Shown: positions 18,002-25,640, numbered from the stretch's first letter. The stretch is 39,860 nucleotides of DNA from Lentilactobacillus parabuchneri DSM 5707 = NBRC 107865 (GCF_001435315.1 NZ_AZGK01000017.1:1-39860); one strand, 5' to 3'. A program made the numbers and translations. The notes: generated from the letters alone by a model not told the origin.

Positions 18002-18036
18002 AAAAAAACCAGCTAGATAAAGTCTCCAGCTGGTTT
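18002..18036 (-). terminator. attenuator terminator before aroQ
   Basis: Minus-strand arms AAACCAGCT and AGCTGGTTT are followed by a run of seven T that ends 21 bases before the aroQ start. It interrupts the transcript between the leader peptide and the operon, so it must be conditional. Confidence 0.85.
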
Positions 18037-18160
18037 ACAAAATTCGTAAAGAATGATAACTTACCCAGCCAGACTATAACGTCTAGTGGGCTCAACAAAG
18101 CATTGACTCTGCACCACTTGGACGCGAACGCTCAATTTGCGTCCGCCTCGAAAGCGGACA

Positions 18161-18220
18161 CTACTTAAAGTAGGCATAGTCAAAATAATAGGCTGTTTGA
18201 GTTGCAGGTTGCTTTGTCAT
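18161..18220 (-). CDS. aromatic leader peptide of the aro operon
   Basis: The 19-codon frame reads MTKQPATQTAYYFDYAYFK then TAG. Six of its last nine residues are Tyr or Phe (4 Tyr, 2 Phe). AGAGGA lies 10 bases before the ATG. It starts about 26 bases after the predicted transcript start. A second leader of identical length and a closely similar C-terminal half lies at 25581-25640. It probably acts in cis through translation rather than as a protein. Confidence 0.85.
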   Translation of the reverse strand: MTKQPATQTAYYFDYAYFK

Positions 18221-18252
18221 AATTATCAATTCCTCTCGTAAAAGTTGTATTC

Positions 18253-18281
18253 ATTAAAACATATTAGAAATTATTCGTCAA
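18253..18281 (-). promoter_or_regulatory. promoter of the aro leader
   Basis: On the minus strand TTGACG (18281-18276) is followed after 17 bases by TTTAAT (18258-18253). The spacer and flanks (AATTTCTAATATGT) are nearly identical to those of the promoter at 25675-25703. Confidence 0.85.
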
Positions 18282-18330
18282 CCCTAATAATTTACTCATT
18301 GGATTTTAATTCCGAAATATTTCCGGATAT

Positions 18331-19596
18331 CTAAATTGCGGCACTAACTTGGTTCGACATTTGTGGTTGCTTACTTGCCTCAACACCAGCCTCTGCGTGA
18401 ACTTTGGTGCCATTTTGATAAACGTCTTTGTCATGTTGGATCACGCTAATATCATCAATCGGATTTTCCTGCATTGAAATAAAATCGGCATAGTTGCCGG
18501 CGGCGATTTGGCCGTACTCATCGTCAACATGCATTGCTCGGGCACAATTGATAGTCGCCGAGTCAATTGCTTGTGCAGGGGTCATCCCAGCCTTTTCAAC
18601 GTATAATTCCATCTCATAGGCACTTTCATTTCGAAAGCCATTGTAAGGTGTTCCGGCATCCGTCCCCATTGCAATTGGAATTCCAGACTGAACGGCTTTC
18701 GTAATGCTTGCAAAATGCTTCTTGATATTCACGATCACTTTTTCACGGGCCCAATCCGGTACGGTATTTTCACCATATTTATAGATGGCGTACATTGCGT
18801 TCATCGTAGGAACAATCACTGTTCCGTGGGCTTTCATCATTTCGATGGTCTCATCATCAATATCGAAAGCATGCTCGATGGTATCGAAGCCAGCTTCAAC
18901 CGCTTCTTTGACCCCGGCATTGCCCTGAGCATGGGCTGCAGCCGTCTTTCCTTTGTGATGTGCCTCAATGACGGCCGTTTTGGCTTCTTCAGACGTAAAT
19001 TGAATATCATCGGGAGTCTCACCATTTTTAAGAACGCCACCGGTAACCATCATTTTGATGTTATCGACACCGTTTTTCATTGCCTGGCGAACACCTTTTC
19101 TCACTTCATCTACGCCATCAACTTCATAACCGCCGCCGGAGCCATGACCGCCCGTAATTGAAAATGCTTTTCCGGATGTCATAACCTTGGGGCCTTTAAT
19201 CCATCCCTTTTCCTGCATCTTTTTAACTTCGATATCAATATCATAGGCCGCACCCACGTTTCGGATGTAAGTAATGCCATGATTAATGGCGTCTTCCATA
19301 TTTCTGACAGCAAACATCGTGTTAAATTCACGGGAGTCTGAGTGGCGTTGCTCCTTGCCATCGTTCCACCAATATGTTGGAATACTGGTGATGTGAGTGT
19401 GAGCGTTCATGATCCCAGGCATGACGAACCGGCCATGCATATCGGAAACTTCATCAATCACTTGATTTGTGGAACTACCGTTGCCTACTTCCACAATTTT
19501 TCCGGTATCGGTGTCAACGACCATATGCTGATGGGCGATGAAGTCCTGTTTTTCATGGTTGTAAATTGCGACATTCGTATAATTGATTTTTGTCAT
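18331..19596 (-). CDS. metal-dependent amidohydrolase family protein
   Basis: The 421-residue protein has the amidohydrolase superfamily barrel: the N-terminal metal motif NAHTH (about residue 80), NIKMMVTGGV with a candidate carbamylated lysine, AAHAQG, TIEHAFDID, and the C-terminal GTDAGTP with the catalytic aspartate. This set fits the imidazolonepropionase-like/prolidase-like branch that includes Xaa-Pro dipeptidases and related deacylases. The substrate cannot be assigned. There is no signal peptide. AGGAAGAG precedes the ATG. A small frame (19553-19681) with a strong ribosome-binding site overlaps its start. It lies upstream of the aro leader promoter on the same strand. Confidence 0.88.
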   Translation of the reverse strand: MTKINYTNVAIYNHEKQDFIAHQHMVVDTDTGKIVEVGNGSSTNQVIDEVSDMHGRFVMPGIMNAHTHITSIPTYWWNDGKEQRHSDSREFNTMFAVRNMEDAINHGITYIRNVGAAYDIDIEVKKMQEKGWIKGPKVMTSGKAFSITGGHGSGGGYEVDGVDEVRKGVRQAMKNGVDNIKMMVTGGVLKNGETPDDIQFTSEEAKTAVIEAHHKGKTAAAHAQGNAGVKEAVEAGFDTIEHAFDIDDETIEMMKAHGTVIVPTMNAMYAIYKYGENTVPDWAREKVIVNIKKHFASITKAVQSGIPIAMGTDAGTPYNGFRNESAYEMELYVEKAGMTPAQAIDSATINCARAMHVDDEYGQIAAGNYADFISMQENPIDDISVIQHDKDVYQNGTKVHAEAGVEASKQPQMSNQVSAAI

Positions 19597-19681
19597 AATA
19601 ACTCTTCCTTTCGATATAAAATACTTGGTTGCAGACTAACTGAGATGGAGCAGCTTTAGATTTCGTTAACTGGGATGCCAT
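19553..19681 (-). CDS. possible small ORF overlapping the amidohydrolase start
   Basis: A 42-codon frame starts with ATG 8 bases after a near-perfect AAGGAGG and ends 44 bases inside the amidohydrolase gene in another frame. It would begin MASQLTKSKAAPSQL. There is no recognisable domain. It may be a leader peptide coupling translation to the amidohydrolase, or a short protein of its own. The binding site is stronger than that of the amidohydrolase itself, which is the main support. Confidence 0.4.
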   Translation of the reverse strand: MASQLTKSKAAPSQLVCNQVFYIERKSYYDKNQLYECRNLQP

Positions 19682-19712
19682 GGCAACCACCTCCTTAAGT
19701 GATATTTTTATG

Positions 19713-19829
19713 GTGCTCTACTGTTATCTAGATAAAACGTGTTTCGATGACCGCAAACAAGTTGCAGCGTCTAGTCCTGTGGACGACGCAACTGACGCTA
19801 ACATATAAGCCGGTAGTTCGTCACACTCT
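19713..19829. repeat. intergenic repeat, copy A
   Basis: On the plus strand it runs from GTGCTCTACTGTTATCTAG to GTCACACTCT. It shares both ends, and the internal ATCTAG-ATAAAACGTGTTTCGA-like stretch, with copy B at 19861-20001. The interior differs and holds its own inverted segments (AGTTGCAGCGTC against GACGACGCAACT). This accounts for part of the 317-base gap between the amidohydrolase region and oppA. Confidence 0.7.
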
Positions 19830-19860
19830 CTAGTGAAACTTTGGATGTGGGGTGGCTTGG

Positions 19861-20001
19861 TTGCTCCAATGTTACCTAGATGAAAACGTGTTCCGACGAC
19901 CCAGATGCTAACTTTTAAGACGGCTTTGATTCAAACCCAACCCCAGGGTTTAAACCAAATCCGCCTTAGAAACCGCATCTCCCGGGTCTCGTCACACTCT
20001 A
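19861..20001. repeat. intergenic repeat, copy B, reaching the oppA stop codon
   Basis: It runs from TTGCTCCAATGTTACCTAG to GTCACACTCTA. Read on the minus strand the element begins TAGAGTGTGACGAG, and that TAG is the stop codon of oppA. An inner inverted pair (GGCGGATTTGGTTTAAAC and its partner around CCAGGGTTTAAACC) may act as the oppA terminator. Confidence 0.7.
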
Positions 20002-21636
20002 TTTCCAGTACGCATACTGCAACTTTCCTGATTGGCCAGACATTGCATCCCACTTCAAGCCACCGACCTTACTGTTGATCAAATGGGCCTGTGAGGCTTG
20101 ATACGTTGGTGCGACTGCTGCAATTGACATCAACCGCTTATCGGCCTGCTTTTCAAAGTTCCATCGCTGTTCAGCGTTATATTTTGTCGTATCGTCGACC
20201 TTGTTCATCAGCTCATCGTATTTGGCATCTTTAAATTTCGAGAAATTAATCGCATTATTGCTCCGCATGCCGTCCAAGAAATTCTGAGCATCCGGGTAAT
20301 CCGGCCCCCAGCCGACCGTACAAATATCAAAATCAGTTGAAAAGTCTCGAGTCACGTGGGTCGCATGTGGCACAGACACGATGTTAATCTCCAAGCCTTT
20401 TAGATTCTTGGAAACCGCGCCTTGAACGTATTCGGCCAGCTTCTTTTCGGTATCGGTGTCATCAACCAGGAAATCCAGTGACACTTTGTCCTTGCCGACT
20501 TCTGTTTGAGCCTTTGCCCAATACTTCTTGGCTTCAGTAATATTGGTTGGTGCTTGGTCGCCCATTTCTTTAGTGAAATCTTCACCAGTCTTTGGGTCCT
20601 TAGCATAGTTTTTGGGAACAATATTGTTTGCGGCAACAGAGCCATCTTGCAACACATCGTTGGCAAGTTGGTCCTGGTCGATCACCATACTGATCGCCTT
20701 GCGCAAATTCTCGTTTGAAGTCGCCTTCTTTTTATCATTAAAGTAAATATAGTTGTTTCGGCCGGTCTCTGTTACCACCAAATTTTTGTTGTTCTTGTTC
20801 TCTTTAACATATTGGCCGGTCAAGCTTGTCAGATCAATTTGACCGCCGTTAAACATGTTCTGTGCGGTATTGTTATCTTTGACCACCGTCACCTTAACTT
20901 CGGGAATCTTAACATTCTTGGCATCCCAGTAGTTCTTGTTTTTTTGGTATGTCCAAGAATCGTTGGACCCATTCCAGCCTTTAATCGTATATGCCCCGTT
21001 GGCCACGGTCGTCTTTGCACTGGTTCCATACTGACTGCCAAATTTTTTAATCGCAGCTGTTTGGATCGGGTAAAAGTTGGTAAACTCATAATTCATGAAC
21101 GGCACCGGCTTAGTAACCTTAATGGTAAATGTCCGGTCATTAACGGCATGAATTCCAAGCTTACTTGGCTTCTGCTTGCCACTGTTAACTGCGGCAAAGT
21201 TTTGAATGTATTGAATTGAAGTCGTCTGCTGTGACTTTGTTTTGGGGTCGGCCTGTCGTCGAATTGAATTGACAAAATCAGCCGATTTAATTGGTGTTCC
21301 GTCCTGCCACTTGGCATTCTTTTTGATGGTAAATGTGTATTGGGTTTTGTTGTCAGTCGGTTTAACAACTTTTTCAACAACCCCTGCGGCAATCTTGTTG
21401 TCAGCATTCCTGCGGTAGATGCCCTCACTGACTTGGTCAATCACGGCACCCCCGTTTGTTTCAATTGATTTAGTCGGATCAATCGTCAACGGTTCTCCAG
21501 GGATCGTTATTTTTAAGGCCTTTTCGGCGCTTCCTGCACCTCCGCCAACTGCTGTCGACGCACAGCCGCTTAATAAGACAGCCATTACTCCAATAGCAAC
21601 GCTAACGATGGCTGTAAATCTTATATCCTTAAACAT
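19999..21636 (-). CDS. oppA: oligopeptide ABC transporter substrate-binding lipoprotein, OppA type (orphan)
   Basis: The 545-residue product has a lipoprotein signal (VLLSGC, Cys 25), a Gly-rich linker, and the SBP family 5 layout including EPLTIDPTKS, VSEGIYRRN, and YTFTIKKNAKWQDGTPIKSADFV-like peptide-binding motifs. It captures peptides outside the cell for an OppBCDF permease that is not encoded here, so it must share one from another locus. The start at 21636 has GGAGG 7 bases upstream; the longer frame would run through the T-box. Expression is controlled by the T-box at 21700-21985. Its TAG stop coincides with the start of an intergenic repeat. Confidence 0.93.
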   Translation of the reverse strand: MFKDIRFTAIVSVAIGVMAVLLSGCASTAVGGGAGSAEKALKITIPGEPLTIDPTKSIETNGGAVIDQVSEGIYRRNADNKIAAGVVEKVVKPTDNKTQYTFTIKKNAKWQDGTPIKSADFVNSIRRQADPKTKSQQTTSIQYIQNFAAVNSGKQKPSKLGIHAVNDRTFTIKVTKPVPFMNYEFTNFYPIQTAAIKKFGSQYGTSAKTTVANGAYTIKGWNGSNDSWTYQKNKNYWDAKNVKIPEVKVTVVKDNNTAQNMFNGGQIDLTSLTGQYVKENKNNKNLVVTETGRNNYIYFNDKKKATSNENLRKAISMVIDQDQLANDVLQDGSVAANNIVPKNYAKDPKTGEDFTKEMGDQAPTNITEAKKYWAKAQTEVGKDKVSLDFLVDDTDTEKKLAEYVQGAVSKNLKGLEINIVSVPHATHVTRDFSTDFDICTVGWGPDYPDAQNFLDGMRSNNAINFSKFKDAKYDELMNKVDDTTKYNAEQRWNFEKQADKRLMSIAAVAPTYQASQAHLINSKVGGLKWDAMSGQSGKLQYAYWK

Positions 21637-21699
21637 AGCAATTCCTCCAATAATTATTTTTTGATGTCGATGAGAAAATACAAACGCGCTTGTGTCCAT

Positions 21700-21985
21700 G
21701 AAACACAAAAAGCGCCCAATCAGAAGTTAAACTTCTAAAAGGACGCTTACACGCGGTACCACCTTCATTGTGAAATTGACATTTCACCTCTCACGTACGA
21801 CCGGTCGACTCGGTATACGTTGGCGCTGTATTGGGCGCACCCTAGTGACTCTAAACGAATCACCGTGCTCAAAATTGACTTTAAGTAATTAAGAAATTAC
21901 GCCTTCACAGATCACGACGCTCTCTTGGAATTTCTTAATACCGACTTCTCAATTTCTCTTAGCACTTTCTCATCGATATCTAATG
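21700..21985 (-). ncRNA. T-box leader upstream of oppA (probably valine)
   Basis: The minus strand contains the T-box core GGTGGTACCGCG (in 21750-21763), then a terminator with arms AAGCGTCC and GGGCGCTT (21748-21708) and a T run. Upstream is stem I, with AAGAGAGCG-like and CTGTGAAGG elements. Aligning the 3' side of the specifier loop (AAA-GTC-A before a helix and GAGC) with that of the well-known glyQS leader gives GTC, valine. The TGGT bulge would match tRNAs with A73, which valine tRNAs have. The specifier is a manual alignment. Confidence 0.9.
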
Positions 21986-21991
21986 GTGAGT

Positions 21992-22020
21992 AGCTTAACG
22001 AATCTAAAATCAATTGTCAA
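21992..22020 (-). promoter_or_regulatory. promoter of the oppA T-box
   Basis: On the minus strand a perfect TTGACA (22020-22015) is followed after 17 bases by TAAGCT (21997-21992), a weak -10. Confidence 0.5.
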
Positions 22021-22191
22021 CCGCTATTTTAAAATTAGTGAAAAATCTCAAAACCAATTTTGTTGCTCAAGGCCTTATAAATCAAGCTTTGAGTCCATAA
22101 AAACCGATTAAAAATATCTTTGATTGACTTACCTATGGCACAATGTGAAAATGATTTTGGAATCATATTCATAACTTTAGACGGGGTGATC

Positions 22192-23217
22192 ATGATGTTC
22201 AATAAGCATTTTTTAGCAGCCATGGGGATTGCTGCAGCTTCGGCATTCGCATTCAGTTTTAGCAATTATCAAATTCCTTCAGAAAATGCCAGTGCAGCAA
22301 CGCAACTGACTTACGGCAAAATTACCAATAACAGTCTTCATCGGTTGGGGACAATCCGTCAACTAACTCGGGCTCAGTTGGCTGAGGATCATCAATTAAC
22401 CGGCAAGCAGGTCCAAAATTTAATCTATCTGCCGCTGCCGAAACGGTTAACCGCCCATAACTTTACTTTAACGAAAACTGATTTAACAATTCACTTAACC
22501 AAGAATGCATATAGCGTTAAATCCGTTGCCATTCCATTGAACAAGTTAACCGGAATTATCCTGAACCGTTACATGCCATCACAATATGATTTCGTTAAGC
22601 CGAAGTCACCGAAGAAGGTCGTCTCGTTGACTTTTGATGATGGTCCAGATCCAACCTTAACTCCAAAATTATTAAAGATCTTAAAACACTATAACGTTCA
22701 CGCGACATTCTTTGAAGTTGGCAGCAGCGTTATTCGGTACCCAAGTGTCAGTCGCCTGGTTCTCAAATACGGAAACCAAATCGGAAACCATTCTTGGAAC
22801 CATCCTGATTTAACCACCTTGTCAACCGCAAAGGCCCAAAGGCAAATCGCCTTGACTGATGCTGCAATCTACAAGGCAACCGGAACAATTCCAATGTATA
22901 TCCGACCGCCATACGGATCGGTGAACAGTCGAATCGGCAACCTGTACGACCGACCGATTGTTCGCTGGAATGTCGACTCCAGGGATTGGGCTTACCTGAA
23001 TACGCCAAAGACGGTTAACCACGTCTTGGCAACGACGCACAATGGCTCAATTATTTTGATGCACGATATTCACCCGACATCAGTTGCAGCCGTACCACAA
23101 ATTATTCGTTCACTCAAAAGACGCGGGTACACGTTTGTTACCCTACCAACGTTGATGCAAAAGCCACTGTTGGCTAACCTGCAATACTTTGGCCGAGGAG
23201 ATTTTCGCGGATTTTAA
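22192..23217 (+). CDS. secreted polysaccharide deacetylase (NodB domain)
   Basis: The 341-residue protein has an N-terminal signal or anchor segment (about residues 5-25), a linker of about 120 residues, and a NodB deacetylase domain. TFDDGPDPTLTP contains the catalytic aspartate and metal-binding aspartate. NHSWNHPDL provides the two metal-binding histidines. RPPYGS and the C-terminal HDIHP complete the pocket. It probably removes acetyl groups from peptidoglycan or another wall glycan, which in related bacteria raises lysozyme resistance. The start was chosen at ATG 22192, 5 bases after GGGG; an ATG immediately after it is also possible, while the upstream ATG at 22120 has no binding site. 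A strong terminator follows. Confidence 0.9.
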   Translation: MMFNKHFLAAMGIAAASAFAFSFSNYQIPSENASAATQLTYGKITNNSLHRLGTIRQLTRAQLAEDHQLTGKQVQNLIYLPLPKRLTAHNFTLTKTDLTIHLTKNAYSVKSVAIPLNKLTGIILNRYMPSQYDFVKPKSPKKVVSLTFDDGPDPTLTPKLLKILKHYNVHATFFEVGSSVIRYPSVSRLVLKYGNQIGNHSWNHPDLTTLSTAKAQRQIALTDAAIYKATGTIPMYIRPPYGSVNSRIGNLYDRPIVRWNVDSRDWAYLNTPKTVNHVLATTHNGSIILMHDIHPTSVAAVPQIIRSLKRRGYTFVTLPTLMQKPLLANLQYFGRGDFRGF

Positions 23218-23230
23218 TAGCTGGACAAGT

Positions 23231-23270
23231 AAAGCCGGCGCAAAAGGGTTCGATCTTTTGCGCCGGCTTT
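23231..23270 (+). terminator. rho-independent terminator
   Basis: Perfect 16-base arms (AAAGCCGGCGCAAAAG and its complement) enclose an 8-base loop and end in CTTTG-TTTG. Confidence 0.92.
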
Positions 23271-23336
23271 GTTTGCCTATCTAATTGATAATTGGTAAAC
23301 TAATGGCAATTATGTATCCGGAAAGGAATCATTGCC

Positions 23337-24092
23337 ATGAGTGGAAAAGTAACCGTTAATCAAACAACTTTTGAGCCCGGCTCGACTAAAGTGGCTGTTC
23401 CAATCATGGGACAGACGCCCCAAGAAGTACTCAGCCAGGCTAAAAATGCAATCCGGCAGCATCCCGATGTGATTGAATGGCGAATCGATTATTTTTATGA
23501 CGCCTTCGATCAGGAAATTTTTCAAAGCACCGCTAACAGTTTAAGGGAAATCCTGGGAGGAACAGTTCTTCTGACAACCTTCCGAACAACTGGTGAAGGC
23601 GGAAAGGGCCAGGTGCCGGATTCAGAATACATCAAACTCTATCACTGGATTTTACTTAATCATCTAACGGATATGATCGATATCGAACTTCATTTTGCCG
23701 AAGAAACGATTGCTGAATTAGCTTACTTGGCGCACGCTCACCAAATTAAAGTTATCTTGAGTGTCCACGAGTTTGTTGGAACCCCGCCAGAGCTTGAAAT
23801 TATCAACGTTCTTGAACAAATGGAAAATCAAGGCGCAGACATTGCCAAAATTGCGACGATGCCAAAGAAGTTTAAGGACGTCCTCACGCTAATGCGAGCG
23901 ACTGCCACTGAGTCTGCCAAGCTGACAATCCCAATCGTTGCCATCTCAATGGGCCCGCTTGGCAAGTTATCAAGAATCGCCGGCCCACTATTTGGATCTG
24001 TTATGAGTTTCGCAACGGTTGGAGAAGCCTCGGCGCCCGGCCAGTTAGCAATTGAAGATTTGCGCCAACAAATGACTTTAATTAACAAATAA
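23337..24092 (+). CDS. aroD: 3-dehydroquinate dehydratase, type I
   Basis: AroD converts 3-dehydroquinate to 3-dehydroshikimate through a Schiff base. The 251-residue sequence shows EWRIDYF (residues 47-53), the general-base histidine in SVHEF (His 144), the Schiff-base lysine in ADIAKIATMP (Lys 171), and a C-terminal GEASAPGQL. All fit the type I enzyme. It is apart from the aro operon, which lacks this step, so it completes that pathway between dehydroquinate and AroE. AAAGGA precedes the ATG. It is convergent with the MFS gene that carries an aromatic leader, and they share a terminator. Confidence 0.95.
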   Translation: MSGKVTVNQTTFEPGSTKVAVPIMGQTPQEVLSQAKNAIRQHPDVIEWRIDYFYDAFDQEIFQSTANSLREILGGTVLLTTFRTTGEGGKGQVPDSEYIKLYHWILLNHLTDMIDIELHFAEETIAELAYLAHAHQIKVILSVHEFVGTPPELEIINVLEQMENQGADIAKIATMPKKFKDVLTLMRATATESAKLTIPIVAISMGPLGKLSRIAGPLFGSVMSFATVGEASAPGQLAIEDLRQQMTLINK

Positions 24093-24127
24093 AAGGAAAC
24101 TGCAAACCATGCAGTTTCCTTTTTTCA
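24091..24127. terminator. terminator between aroD and the convergent MFS gene
   Basis: AAAAGGAAACTGCA pairs with TGCAGTTTCCTTTT around a 5-base loop. The plus-strand T run serves aroD. The A-run before it can serve the minus-strand gene. Confidence 0.9.
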
Positions 24128-24128
24128 T

Positions 24129-25385
24129 TTATTCGTCCTTCGATTGTCCACCATCAACAGGTGCTGCCCCAAGATGAAGCAAATTCATCACTGAATGGCC
24201 AGCCACTGAAAATACATTTCCAGTCCCGATTGCCATTGCGGTTACTACTACCAGCACGGTACCAACCAAGCCGATTAAAACGTCGAAATTCATGACTGAT
24301 TGGATGCTGATTTGAGATAGTACGCCGGTCACAATCGGAATCGTGAAAGTGGCAATGCTGCCAAAGGTCATGTAGGTACCGGTAATAACGCCTTTATGAG
24401 TTGGAAACATCTTGAGCAGAACGTTCAGCGCAACCTGCAAGACGCCGCCTGCTGCGGTAAATCCGAATGTAAAGCAGGCAATTGAAGTAAAAATAACCGA
24501 TGATGCATTGGCAACTGTGAGTATTGCAATTAACGAAATGGTGTTCATCACCACCAACAATTTGGTTTCCGTAAACTTGAGTTTGAGCAGGATAAACATC
24601 ACGATCACCCCGCTAATGGAGCCGATGCTGTAAAGCGAAAGCAATCCGTGGGAAACAAGTGAGCTGTATCCCAAGTCTTTGTTGGCAAATAAACTAATCC
24701 ATTGAGTGAATAAGATCATAATCGCCATGGTCGTGTACCCGTATACGGCAAGAGCAATTGTCGCAATTACCCGCCGGAATTTTGAGAGTGACTGGTGGGC
24801 TTCACTAAACGTTTCATCAACATTGTTCCGATCTGGGAAGTGTGCGCCTTTCAAAATGAACAAGTTCACGATTAAAACCAACAATGCACCGATAAAGGAC
24901 CAACCGAACCACAGATGGCGAGCTTCCAGAGTGGCAATGAATAGCGGCAGAATGAATTCCCCCATCGACATGAAGGCTTTAATAAAGACGTTGGAAGCAC
25001 TTGAGTTGCCACCCATTTCGACGAAGGTCGGGTAAGTTCCTGAATCAAGGGCAGAATTGGCAACACCGGCAATAATCGCAAACAAGTAGGCAATAGCGAT
25101 ATTGTGAGTGAACGGAATCCCGATAAAGAAGACCATGTAACTCAACGTCCCGGTAAGGACCAGCATTCGACGGCCAAATCGGTCTGACAGGTAGCCAAAT
25201 AGAAAGTAGGCAATTAACTTACCAATCCCAATTCCGGAGATGACGTACGAGACGGTTGCGATTGGAACACCCCAAAAGCCCCCAAGTGCCTGCATGTTCT
25301 GCGTCAAGATGATTAAGCCGATTCCGTGAACCAGGTAGTTCAAGTATAAAGCCATTGATAGTCGACGATTATTTGATTTTGTCAT
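24129..25385 (-). CDS. MFS transporter under aromatic leader control
   Basis: The 418-residue protein has about 12 membrane segments and the MFS loop motif (GYLSDRFGRRMLVL, about residues 68-81). It has no exporter-specific motif that I recognise. The substrate is unknown, but three facts point to aromatic metabolism. Its leader peptide is rich in Tyr, Trp and Phe. Its promoter and leader copy those of the aro operon. Its neighbour is aroD. Candidate substrates are shikimate, quinate, dehydroshikimate or an aromatic amino acid. The start was placed at ATG 25385, 10 bases after GGGAG, since a GTG three codons earlier is too close to that site. Confidence 0.88.
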   Translation of the reverse strand: MTKSNNRRLSMALYLNYLVHGIGLIILTQNMQALGGFWGVPIATVSYVISGIGIGKLIAYFLFGYLSDRFGRRMLVLTGTLSYMVFFIGIPFTHNIAIAYLFAIIAGVANSALDSGTYPTFVEMGGNSSASNVFIKAFMSMGEFILPLFIATLEARHLWFGWSFIGALLVLIVNLFILKGAHFPDRNNVDETFSEAHQSLSKFRRVIATIALAVYGYTTMAIMILFTQWISLFANKDLGYSSLVSHGLLSLYSIGSISGVIVMFILLKLKFTETKLLVVMNTISLIAILTVANASSVIFTSIACFTFGFTAAGGVLQVALNVLLKMFPTHKGVITGTYMTFGSIATFTIPIVTGVLSQISIQSVMNFDVLIGLVGTVLVVVTAMAIGTGNVFSVAGHSVMNLLHLGAAPVDGGQSKDE

Positions 25386-25416
25386 AGTTATCACTCTCCC
25401 AAGTATGTAGGTAAAT

Positions 25417-25451
25417 AAAAAGCCAGCCGGATATTAGAAATCCAGCTGGCT
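25417..25451 (-). terminator. attenuator terminator before the MFS gene
   Basis: Minus-strand arms AGCCAGCTGGAT and ATCCGGCTGGCT (one mismatch) are followed by TTTTTATTT, 32 bases before the start codon. It occupies the same place as the terminator before aroQ. Confidence 0.85.
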
Positions 25452-25580
25452 AATTTCTGATGCACTCGCTCAAGAAATTATATCAACCCAGCTAGACTCT
25501 AGCGTCTAGCTGGCAACAACAAAGTTACGACTTTGCCCAGGTTAGACGCGAACGCGTTGTGCGCCCGCATCTCCCGGGCG

Positions 25581-25640
25581 CTACTTAAACCATGCATAGC
25601 CGTAATAATAGGCATTCAGTTGTTGCAAATGAGTATTCAT
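25581..25640 (-). CDS. aromatic leader peptide of the MFS gene
   Basis: The 19-codon frame reads MNTHLQQLNAYYYGYAWFK then TAG. Its final ten residues align without gaps to AYYFDYAYFK of the aro leader, with a Trp added. GGGGAG lies 9 bases before the ATG. Codons for four Tyr, one Trp and one Phe fall within nine positions. Confidence 0.85.
   Translation of the reverse strand: MNTHLQQLNAYYYGYAWFK

Larger units (their letters stand above)
18002..18246 (-). ncRNA. aromatic-amino-acid attenuator leader RNA of the aro operon
   Basis: Read on the minus strand, the region after the leader peptide holds a chain of alternative pairings. GTCCGC (18159-18154) can pair with GCGGAC (within 18146-18139). 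The overlapping GGACGC can instead pair with GCGTCC (18125-18120). CTAGAC (18086-18081) can pair with GTCTGG (within 18074-18064). That same segment can instead pair with CCAGC-TGG-AGACT (18033-18021), and the latter's CCAGCT can pair with AGCTGG in the terminator. Ribosome stalling on the Tyr/Phe codons could decide which set forms. No T-box TGGN sequence is present. The mechanism is inference from layout; the pairings are visible. Confidence 0.75.

Noticed and set aside
18002-18246. T-box riboswitch before aroQ
   Set aside because: No TGGN-ACC core or stem I landmarks. A translated aromatic leader with alternative hairpins explains the region better.
18715-19161. 148-residue open frame on the plus strand
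   Set aside because: It lies wholly antisense to the well-supported amidohydrolase gene and has no ribosome-binding site or domain.
19682-20001. CRISPR array
   Set aside because: There are only two imperfect long repeats with unequal, structured interiors, no regular spacers and no cas genes in the window.
20812-21219. 135-residue open frame antisense to oppA
   Set aside because: It is explained by the oppA coding pattern on the opposite strand, with no start signals.
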